Shown here piece after piece: positions 44,024-55,636 of a stretch of DNA of 64,000 nucleotides; the stretch's first letter is position 1; the number at the start of each line of letters is the position of its first letter. The DNA comes from Aplectana chamaeleonis. Its lineage: Eukaryota > Nematoda > Chromadorea > Rhabditida > Cosmocercidae. Made by a program: the position numbers and the translations under genes. Location of the stretch: NCBI GenBank assembly GCA_029168955.1, contig JAPDOI010001170.1, forward strand, positions 124,001 through 188,000. The letters are read 5' to 3'. The notes beneath the pieces were generated by a model. It was not told where the DNA came from. It saw nothing but the letters and a program-made list of their open reading frames with translations, and ran no database searches.

Positions 44024-45319
44024 AGTAAGTTGTCGTGAGAAGAGTAATTGAATCGTGGCAGCGGTATTCGAAGCCATTACAGCTTGCTTTTTTGGACTTT
44101 GAAGCCGCATTCGACTCTCCTCATCGTGATCGATTGCTCAACGCTCTGCGAGCCAATGGAGTCCCGGAAAAGTATGTTCGGTTAATCGAGGACATGAACA
44201 AAGGAACAACAGCAGCAGTTCGTACACCTGTCGGATTTACGTCAGCTTTCGAGGTGAAAACAGGAGTAAGGCAAGGAGCCGTTGCAGGACCTTTTCTTTT
44301 CAACTTCGCCGTTGATGAAATCATGCGTAGAGTAGCAGAACAGTTTCCTGCGGATGTGATCCTAACACCATCGGGACGCTCCCTTGTCGACCTGGAGTAC
44401 GCCGACGACATTGTATTATTCGCTGAAAACAACGCAAAACTCCAAAGGATTGTGAACCTCGTTTCAAAGTATGCCGCAGCCTATGGACTTCGTCTTCGTA
44501 CCGACAAATGCAAGCAGATGTGGGTCTCTCAGAGGCCTTCAACGGGAGTTTGTGTGGACGGACAACGTATCGAACTGGTGGATGATTTCTGTTATTTGGG
44601 CTGTTTGCTGAAGAACGATGGTAGTTATGCAGCGGATATTCGACAACGATGTGCGAAAGCTACGTCTGCATTTAATTCTCTAACCAAGTGTTTGTGGTCT
44701 ACCACCATTGCGAAGGAAGTCAAGTTGCGCGTCTACCTATCCGCTATTCGCCCTATCATGATGTACGGATCGGAGACGTGGGCAGCACCGAAGACGCAGA
44801 TGGAAAGGTTGGATTGCACGAAGAGGAAGCTTTTTAGGCGTTTGCTTGGACATTTGTGACCGCGTGTATGCCATAACGAAGATCGTTACAGGGAAATCGA
44901 TGCAGTACATCAGTGCTTGACACGAGGGAGGTGCCAGCATCTCCTGACGCCATCTCAAGCAGCAATGGAAAGTCGACTTAGACTGCTCGGGCATATACTA
45001 AGAAGAACTCCGGATCATCTCGTACAACATGCTTTAAGAATGCTTCCAAATCCTGTCTGGAAACGGCCACCTGGGCGTAGGCGAAAGTTTTGGACGGATG
45101 TGGTTAAAGAGGATTTGAAGTCACTCGGCATCGAAAGACAGTTCAGGCGCGATGTTTTGTTTCGCAGGAAATGGAATAGTGACAGCTGGATGGAATGTGT
45201 TCAAATTGTGGCTGAAGACCGTGAAAAATGGACACGGCTGACTACTAGAACGGCACACCTCGGTTAAAATGTGGAGTGGCCGCGTAAGGCGAAAGCCAAC
45301 CGATCAAGTCAAGTAAGTC
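44024..45319 (+). mobile_element. 5'-truncated RTE retrotransposon R2
   Basis: The 10-bp sequence aattggaaag occurs on both sides (44,014-44,023 and 45,320-45,329), consistent with a target-site duplication. The copy begins inside the reverse transcriptase and ends with gaaagccaaccgatcaagtc plus aagtaagtca tail repeats. 5' truncation with a short target duplication is the usual outcome of target-primed reverse transcription. Confidence 0.85.
44035..45267 (+). pseudogene. RTE R2 reverse transcriptase fragment with in-frame stop
   Basis: Begins at RRVIESWQRY, shortly before catalytic motif A (LDFEAAFDSP). It continues through motif B (GVRQGAVAGPFLFN), motif C (LEYADDIVLF, active-site YADD) and LGCLLKNDGSY to the C-terminal tail with MYGSETW and PPGRRRKFW. 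A TGA at 44,857-44,859 interrupts it where the related copy on the minus strand (48,262-51,150) has a Trp codon, so a single G-to-A change made the stop. The frame continues unbroken to 45,267. No endonuclease domain is present. It is otherwise little decayed, indicating a fairly recent insertion. Confidence 0.9.
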
Positions 45320-45560
45320 AATTGGAAAGTTGGAAATTACCTCATTCGAAAAATAATTATTCATTCTTGAACTAAAAGGGAATGTACCTGAAATTTGAAG
45401 GGCTCTGAAGTGTCGAAAACGAGTTCAAGAGTGGAATTAATTAGAACGAGCTTCCGCTGTACAGCGGACATGAAATTCGAATGACACACAAATTTGTTAA
45501 AGGGGAATGTTTCTTAAACCTTCCTTTTGACGATTATATACTTCTTATCTGATATATATA

Positions 45561-45600
45561 CAGTAGCGGTCATAAATCTATTGACATGGCCTTTTTACAA
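45561..45600 (+). mobile_element. Possible Tc1/mariner-like terminal repeat
   Basis: tacagtagcggtcataaatc followed by tattgacatgg resembles the CAGTG(G)CGGTCA...-type ends of Tc1-like elements and is preceded by TA. No opposite end was found. Confidence 0.35.
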
Positions 45601-45737
45601 AAACTGTTTTTATACATATCTCGACCTAGTCTTCTCGAAAGTTCATGAAACTTTAGTATGTCATGGGGTGTCACAAACCTTACTCTAGACATACACAAGC
45701 TCAGGTTATGAAAACGCGGTTTCCGAATATGGAATCG

Positions 45738-45760
45738 CTCCCGCCGCGAAGCGGTGGGAG
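45738..45760. repeat. GCGAAGC hairpin, dispersed copy
   Basis: ctcccgccgc and gcggtgggag pair with one G-T wobble around a GAA loop. It is preceded by atcg and followed by aggtttggttttttt, the same boundary sequences as the satellite element, but no 42-bp repeat follows. Confidence 0.75.
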
Positions 45761-46583
45761 AGGTTTGGTTTTTTTATTTATAATTTACTATTAAAATTCC
45801 AAATTAGAAGTATACTCTCGAAACGTAGCTATTAATATCCCAAACCGGTAGAGCATATTCTTTATTGGAAGCTCTTCTGAATCGTCGTATAACCTTGTGA
45901 GAAAATAGTCTCCATCACTTTTTTTCTGGTAATGAATTCGAAACTGAATTATGTTATTTTACATCTATTAAATATCTCTCTTCGAAGTTAACGAAGTAGA
46001 GCGAAATTCGTGTACCGTTTGTATCTTGTCAAAGTCCATGAAGTACATTTTTTAGATTGGTTCACGCGCGATTAATTTTGTAGTGGTAAATTTTCAAAAA
46101 TATGTCAAAATCTGTGTAATTTTCGGAATTCTGAAAAAAACTCGATAGAGATCATTCTCTCTTTGGATTGACCCTGAAAATTGGCCCTTTGACCCTGAAA
46201 ACTTTCGGTCTACTTGAAAACTGTTTTTAAATTCATCGAGAAGCGTATGCGGAAGCCTACAGCTTTGATGAAGACATAGATGATGGAAATCCCAGGGGGA
46301 ATCATGAGGGATCTCGAATGGGGCTGCTGGTTAAAAGGAAAAAAGGAACGTAAGCGCTTGTGCGACCCCGCACGATTTCGCGGGCGACGGTAGATGAAAG
46401 TCGCCTTGCTCTACCATAGATGGCTTCAAATATCCCCAAACCGCGGGTTTTTCGCCGATGAATCCAGCCCATGTTGGCTTCTGAAAGATTGATTTTCTAA
46501 GAGAAACATATCTCTCCTTTTTTGTAGAACATTCTTTTTGAAACGTTGGTCTTGCAACAAGGAAAAGTTTCTCTGACTTACAG

Positions 46584-46934
46584 GACCCAACAGCGACGAA
46601 CTATCAGTGCTTAGGAAGGCTGCCGATGCCCTCAAGTGTTCCGATCAGTGCCTTTTCGACTTTTTAACCCTATTAAAGGATCGAAAGTCTGGTGATCCTT
46701 GCAGGTGGGTACGCTACTTAACCTTGAAAATATGAGATCACCACATCAAATTTTAGGACATATGAAAACGCTGTGCTGTGCTTCAATAAGAAGAACTGCA
46801 CACGGACGCCATACTTTGACTCAGACCTCAAAACGCTTAGTGATTTGTGCAGAGAGAATGCTGACAGTAAGTTCCGTCGGAAATCCAGTTTTTAAAAACA
46901 TTTTTTTGCTGCAGAGCATCTATATAGGTTTTGA
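46584..46934 (+). CDS. Partial cysteine-rich secreted-type gene, paralogue 1
   Basis: Three exons inferred from conserved splice sites: 46,584-46,704, 46,757-46,866 and 46,915-46,934 (stop TGA). Exon phases agree (2, then 1). The first of these reads PNSDELSVLRK...LKCSDQCLFDF...GDPC, the next TYENAVLCFNKKNC...LSDLC. Cysteine spacing (CxxxC; C-R-x-YENA-x2-C-x5-C-x16-C) is identical to paralogue 2 at 55,637-58,473. Introns are short (about 50 bp), as in nematodes. The pattern resembles small nematode extracellular cysteine-rich domains, possibly the CPG4-like type, but this is a guess. The 5' exon with start and signal peptide was not found. The last exon is weakly supported: sequence similarity to paralogue 2 continues past the stop in a different frame. 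It may be a functional gene or a recent pseudogene. Confidence 0.6.
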
Positions 46935-47213
46935 TTTCGCACAAAATAATGTCTCAATGTCAGAGCTGGCTGGCATAAATATCCGAATCTGATGTATAAA
47001 TACAGTTAACAAGCTGTCTAAAAGCTATTTTTTTTTCGTGAAGCGTGAACGGAGCGGAGGTTACAGGCTTTTCGACAAGATGCTCAGCTCTCATTCTCAC
47101 GGTTCGAAACGTGAACGACCTGATCCAGAACCCCCAAGCCGTTGAATCCGCTAAAACGGGGACGCCTGACCGCGTCTTAGATTGCTCGTATTTAGCAAAG
47201 TTTGGGGCATTCC
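46935..47213. other. Sequence downstream of paralogue 1
   Basis: The first 60 bases (gattt cgcac aa aataatgtctc) are conserved with 58,443-58,490 downstream of paralogue 2. The rest is unassigned. Confidence 0.4.
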
Positions 47214-47704
47214 TTAAAGGCACAGTACACCCTCAGATATGAATTTTGAGATTGTCATGTAATTTTGTAGAAGACCCCTCCTGTATAACACGTGCCAAAT
47301 GCGAGATCTCAATGCATCCAAATAAGCGAGATATAAGCGACCACCACAGGCCCGACCCCCTTCGCTCACTACCACAGGCCCGACCCCCTTCAGATTTTCG
47401 AACTCGATAGCGGCTCTATGGATGGATGAATTCCAACAAGTCGTTGTTCTTAAGTCCATTGCCGGGCTGTCTCCTTATACTGGCTCGCTCTCGTGCGACG
47501 ATTGCGAATGAACAGAAATACAGGCCCGAGACAACTCGTCCACCAATGTTTCGCCCTAAAAATCTAGGCATCTTTGAGGAGCCATAACTTTGTTCAGAGA
47601 GGGTCTTGGACGATTTCAGAGATACCACTGTGATCAGCGTGCGACTCCCTCCAAGATAAGCATGAAATCTGAGAATTAATTCTCTGGGTGTTCTGTGCCT
47701 TTAA
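47214..47704. mobile_element. TTAA MITE, copy M3
   Basis: ttaaaggcacagtacaccct at the left and ggtgttctgtgcctttaa at the right. The interior has the ataagcgagatataagcgac block shared with other members. It shares its right-hand TTAA with copy M4. Confidence 0.8.
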
Positions 47705-48193
47705 AGGCACTGTTCGCGATAAACTTCATCCTCAAATTTTTCATGACAAACGCTTCTCGTGGCTCTCAGAAGCAGAACATCGTCGAAAAAACGGGACGAA
47801 AAGCTACCCAGGAGCCGCAAAACGGCTTAGAAAAGTGGGCAAACCCCGCCGCTGTGGGGAAGTCCCGCCCCTTTTCGCCCCTCGACGTGAACAAAGGAAC
47901 ACTCCAAATCGTGAGTTGAGCGATGGTTTCCGATCAAAAGCCCCGTTCTTCCCTTCATTCTCAACTTCTCTCTTTACTCAGGTCAGCTCGCATTCATTGG
48001 CTGCAAAAGACGGAAGTTACAAGCCTCGGACAACTCGTCCACCATGCTTCCTTAGCTAAATTTTCGAGGGACCATAACTCCATTTCCAGAAGATCTTGTA
48101 CGATTCCAGAAGCATCATTGGAATCAGAATGGGGCCGGTTTTAAGATAGACAAAAAACAGAAAGGCGATTCCCATCGCAAACAGTGCCTTTAA
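47701..48193. mobile_element. TTAA MITE, copy M4
   Basis: ttaaaggcactgttcgcgat at the left and cgcaaacagtgcctttaa at the right. A different subfamily from M3, close to M5 and M6 (shared gaagccccgttcttccc-type and ggaccataactcc blocks). It abuts M3 with a single TTAA between them and is followed by a third TIR start (ttaaaggcagcatacac) at 48,190. Confidence 0.8.
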
Positions 48194-50361
48194 AGGCAGC
48201 ATACACGCTCGTAAACCCGACTTACTGACTGACTTAATCGGTTGGCTTTCGCCTGACGCGGTCATTCCGCATCTTCACCGAAGTGTGCCGTCCTAGTAGT
48301 CAGCCGTGTCCATTTTTCACGGTCTTCAGCCACAATTTGAACACATTCCATCCAGCTGTCACTATTCCATTTCCTGCGAAACGAAACATCGCGCCTGAAT
48401 TGTCTTTCGATGCCGAGTGACTTTAAATCCTCTTCAACCACATTCGTCCAGAACTTTCGCCTACGCCCAGGTGGCCGTTCCCAGACAGGATTTGGAAGCA
48501 TTCTTAGAGCGTGTTGTACGAGACGATCCGGCGTTCTTCTTAGTATATGCCCGAGCAGTCCAAGTCGACTTTCCATTGCTGCTTGAGATGGTTTTAGGAG
48601 ATGCTGGCACCTCCCTCGTGTTAAGCGTTGATTTACTGCGTCGATTTCCTTGTAAAGTTCTTCGTTATGGCATACACGCGGCCAGAAATATCCAAGTAAA
48701 AGCCTAAAAAGCTTTCTCTCCGTGCAATCCAACCTTTCTATCTGCGTCTTCGGTGCTGCCCACGTCTCTGATCCGTACATCCTGATAGGGCGAATAGCGG
48801 ATAGGTAGACGCGCCACTTGACTTCCTTAGCGATGGTGGTAGACCACAAACACTTGGTTAGAGAATTAAATGCAGACGTAGCTTTCGCACATCGTTGTCG
48901 AATATCCGCTGCATAACTACCGTCGTTCTTTAGCAAACAGCCCAAATAACAGAAATCGTCCACCAGTTCGATACGTTGTCCGTCCACACAAACTCCCGTT
49001 GAAGGCCTCTGAGAGACCCACATCTGCTTGCATTTGTCGGGACGAAGACGAAGTCCATAGGCTGCGGCATACTTCGAAACGAGGTTCACAATCCTTTGCA
49101 GTTTTGCGTTGTTTTCAGCGAATAACACAATGTCGTCGGCGTACTCCAGGTCGACAAGGGAGCGTCCTGATGGTGTTAGGATCACATCCGCAGGAAACTG
49201 TTCTGCAACTCTACGCATGATGTCATCAACGGCGAAGTTGAAAAGAAAAGGTCCTGCAACGGCTCCTTGCCTTACTCCTGTTTTCACCTCGTAAGCTGAC
49301 GTAAATCCGACAGGTGTACGAACTGCTGCTGTTGTTCCTTTGTTCATGTCCTCGATTAACCGGACATACATTTCCGGGACTCCGTCTGCTCGCAGAGCAT
49401 TGAGCAATCGATCACGATGAGGAGAGTCGAACGCGGCTTCAAAGTCCAGAAAAGCAAGCTGTAATGGCTTCGAAAACCGCTGCCACGATTCAATTACTAT
49501 TCTCACGACGAACACTTGGTCGATGGTCGATCTTCCAGGTCGAAAACCTGCTTGCTCATCTCGGTCGTTCCTTCACGATGTTCTTAGGATCCGTGACGGA
49601 TAGCTTCTTGTCAAGAGGTACGATGATCGCATGTCTCCACGAATCGGGTATCCTTTCGCTCATCCATATGGCACGGATGGTGTTGGTCATTTCACGAATC
49701 CCAGACGGAGGAAGAGCTTCCAGCATTTCAGCAGTGATGTTGTCATCTCCACCTGCCTTTCCATTCTTCATTTTCCGGACACAATCCAAAACTTCAGACT
49801 CAGTCGGCGGTTCCTCACTGACATCGTAATGTGCTCTCTGAACATGCGGTAGCTCAGGTACTGATGGCGCTGGACGATTCAGTAGTGAACTGAAGTAATC
49901 CTTCCATATTGGCAGCGTCGCATCACCAACTGCAACTCCATTGGTAGTGTTCAAGACAGGAGAACATCTCTTCATCTTCCCGCTATACTGTCGCAGCAAC
50001 CTGTAGGCTTTCTTCAGATTCTTCTCCTCCCAAGCCTTCTCGAACTCCTCAGCTCTACACGCCCACTCTCGTTCGCGGTCATTTTGAAGCTGCCGACGCA
50101 ACTTCCTCCTCAGACGCTTCTCCTCCACGAAGTTTCCTGCAGTTCGGAGAGCACATACTCTGTTGTAGATATATGTTGTTTCTTCTGAGACGTAGGCGAA
50201 CTTCTTCTTAGGCTGTACAACCGGGAGTGCCTCTTTCGAAGCGTCCTGGATGCACTTGACAAAAGAATCCGCGTCGCAAAGTTTCTTCTTAGTCCGTACT
50301 CCGATGTGAATAGAAACGCGTTGTCGAAAATTCCTTCTGCACTCTTCATCTCTGAGACTTG

Positions 50362-51596
<1,235 letters not shown>

Positions 51597-51600
51597 AGCC

Positions 51601-52083
51601 TTTGAAGGCACAGTCCAACCTCAGGAGTAATTTTTGATATTATGCTCCAACCGCCGTGTATAGCGACCCTGCCAGATGCGAAATCTCAGTCCGCTCAAAT
51701 AAGCGAGAAAAAGCGCGGAAAAAGTCGACCACGCCCCCAGAAAGAAAAAAGAGCGCCCAGCGGCAAGTTTTCGTTCTCAATAGGGACAGCATGCGGGACG
51801 GATTCTGAACAAAATCTACCTTTTCCTATTTCTAATTGGTCTAGCTTTATATTGTGATCTGCTCCGGAACGATAGCGGCAAACGGCGAGAAAAAAAACAG
51901 GCCCGCGACAACTCGCCCAGTAAAGTCTTGCTGTTCAAATCTTTAATGTTTGAGGGGCCATAACTTCGTTCTCAATGGGTTCTGGGCGATTTTGGAGACA
52001 CCATTGCGATCCGCGTGAAATTCTTGCCAACATCAGCTGAAAAAACTGAAAAACGATTTCGAGGTTGGACTGTACCTCCAAAG
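51601..52083. mobile_element. TTAA-family MITE, copy M7
   Basis: tttgaaggcacagtccaacc at the left and ggttggactgtacctccaaa at the right are inverted repeats of the M1/M3 type, with the terminal TTAA mutated. The interior contains caaataagcgagaaaaagcg and ccataacttcgttctc, shared with other copies. Confidence 0.7.
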
Positions 52084-52368
52084 GCAGTATACACACTCGC
52101 ACGCGTCATTGAGATGAGTACGGAATTAGAATGGTATGGCACAGAAGACAACGCCTACGCATTTCGAAGCGTCAAACACGACCCACAATGACGGAAAAAG
52201 AAGTTGGCCCCGCCCCTGTATTTGCGTCCTCCTTCAAAACGGGGGTGCTGGACTATACTCACCGTCGGCGACCTTTGTGTGTGGTAGAATAGGTACAATA
52301 GGTAAACCACACACATCGACCACGATGAAAATATTCAAGCACCCCCGTTTTAATGGAGGACGCAAATA

Positions 52369-53696
<1,328 letters not shown>

Positions 53697-54383
53697 GATA
53701 TCAACTTCTGCTAGTAGTCAACGTGGTTAGTGATGGATCGATTTCAAAGGTGCCTCACTCGCTCCCGGTCGTCTACTACATAACTGCAGCGGGGCTTGGC
53801 CGTGGTGGAATCGAATCGGGTTAGTTCGGGTATTTTAGTTGTTGCCGCCTGAAGTTCTTGTGGAAGTGAATACTGGCAAGAGCGAAGGCAGCGTTTGGCC
53901 GTGTAGTTTTGCACATGGATTGTTTCGACGATTTTTCATGCCTCTGATAACGGCGAGCTTGTCGAAATGTCTGGCCAATAAAGTCGATTCTGCCTTAAAA
54001 AATCTGGTGTGGCACAGAAGTTGATGAAAATATACTCGTGATGCCCAGGTTTGAAGAAAACCGGACCTGGAGATTTTGAAGGCAGTCTTAACGATAAAGG
54101 ATAAAGGGTACAGTTCTCGGCATATATCAATCCTCTGAGGATGCGCCACACATTCGGCTTCCATTCAGAATCCTAGAGGTTTTTGAATGTGTATTGGGCC
54201 TATACAATGAATGACTTGCGGGGGCCAGCCGATGTTCAAGTCAGTATTGTTATCCTCCCAGACAAGTCTGCTACCAATTTACCGACTACGGAGGGATAGA
54301 AGGCTTGGTTGACCCAGGGCGAGGATCGATCACTCGACCGTGTGCGTGACGGTGGCGTCTTTTGCCATTGCCCCACACTCGCC
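53697..54383. other. Unassigned; probably Penelope-like 3' region and decayed repeats
   Basis: No gene recognised. The short frame at 53,839-54,024 has no domain. Confidence 0.35.
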
Positions 54384-54897
54384 GGCGTGTTAACGATAAA
54401 AATCTTTCTTCTGCTTTTCCACCTTTTAGTGTTCTCCTCCTCTTGTTTGATCTTGAAAACTGTCTCATGTTGATTCCAATGATGTCTCTGAAATCGTACA
54501 AGTCCTTCTGGGAACGAGTTATGGTCCCTCAAAAATTGAGCTAGGGAAGCATGGTGGGCGAGTTGTCCGAGGCTTCTGACTTCCGTCTTTTGCAGCCGAT
54601 GTATGCGAGCTGACCTGAGTGAGAAGAGAAGTTGAGAATAAAGGGAAGAACGGGGTATTGATCGGCAACCATCGTTCATCTCACGATCTCAAGTTTTTAT
54701 TTGTTCACGTCGTTGGGTGGGCGTTGCGCTTTTGAGGTTAGCCTTGCGCTCAAAGTGTCGACTTCGGGCTTTCTTGAGACTAATCCTGGCTCGTTTTCAT
54801 GCGTTCTTCCGAGGTAAACGTTACAGTGTGCCCCTCTAGTACTCATTCCTAGTGGAAACTGAAACACATTTCTTATCGTTAACACTGCCTTTGTAGG
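54384..54897. mobile_element. TTAA-family MITE, copy M5
   Basis: Reverse orientation relative to M6. The left end (gtgttaacgataaaaatc) and the right end (cttatcgttaacactgccttt) are inverted. The interior shares tgttgattccaatgatgt, tggtgggcgagttgtccgag and gacttccgtcttttgcagcc with M4 and M6. The outermost bases are partly lost on the left. Confidence 0.7.
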
Positions 54898-55230
54898 CAC
54901 AGTCCAAGCTCAGGGACGAAATCTGAGATTTCCACATAATTGTTAAAGAGACCCACCCTATATAGCGCTTGCCGAATGCGAGCTCTCAATTCCTACAAAT
55001 AAGCGAGGTATAGGGGGAAGCCACCCTGGAGCGCCCACATCCGGAAGCCACTTTGGCGTGTCCCTTTCTACGACTTTTCGAGCTCAACAGTGGCGAGACG
55101 GACAATGGTGTCTGATCGAAAGCCCCGTTCTTCCCTTCACTCCAAACTCCTCCTCTTGTTCGAGCCGGCTTGCTTACGTCAATTGCGAATGACGGAAGCC
55201 TTTTAGTTAGTTAGTACAAGCCAGTTACAA
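54893..55230. mobile_element. TTAA-family MITE, copy M8, partial
   Basis: Starts tttgtaggcacagtccaagc directly at the end of M5, with caaataagcgaggtataggg inside. No clear right terminus; probably truncated. Confidence 0.55.
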
Positions 55231-55636
55231 GCCTAAGACTTTTCTTTTATTTTTTAGAATTCCTGGTTTTATATTCAGTCCTGTAGGCTGCAAAATCTCA
55301 AAAAAATGCAGAGTCGTCAGCGATATTAGGAAAATTCTATTTTGATCAGCTTCGAGCAGTGCGGACGTCTAGCCGACTCACTTCCTGGAGGATAGGCTGT
55401 ATGCGCTTCTGGGTCCCCATACGGCTTCTCGGGCGATGGTTGGTGGAAAACGCCATGTGCTACCAGAACTGACATGTGGAGCTTGACCCGAACCGCAGGT
55501 TTTTTGTTGATGAGGCCGGTCCCAGTATGAATCTGAAAATTTTTCAACACGGAACAGCTCACTCTCCTTCCGTTATTGCTAACATTCTTTTTGAAAGGCT
55601 GAGTTTCTTACATGGGAGAGTTTATCTGACTTTCAG
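55231..55636. other. Region before exon 2 of paralogue 2
   Basis: Alignable in blocks to 46,350-46,583 (gaaccgcaggttttttgttg; acattctttttgaaaggctg). Probably the preceding intron. No first exon was recognised. Confidence 0.4.

Larger units (their letters stand above)
45330..46583. other. Unassigned sequence upstream of the cysteine-rich gene
   Basis: Contains a Tc1-like terminal sequence and a GCGAAGC hairpin (listed separately). From about 46,350 to 46,583 it is alignable to 55,400-55,636, the region just before exon 2 of the second paralogue (e.g. acattctttttgaaa, and aaccgcgggttttt versus aaccgcaggtttttt), so it is probably the preceding intron. No first exon could be identified. Confidence 0.45.

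Noticed and set aside
46699..46992. 97-codon frame as the product of the 46.6-kb locus
   Set aside because: It runs through two introns in the wrong phase. The exon model with conserved splice phases and cysteines explains the sequence better.
47095..47115. tRNA B-box-like ggttcgaaac
   Set aside because: No A box, acceptor stem or cloverleaf could be built around it.
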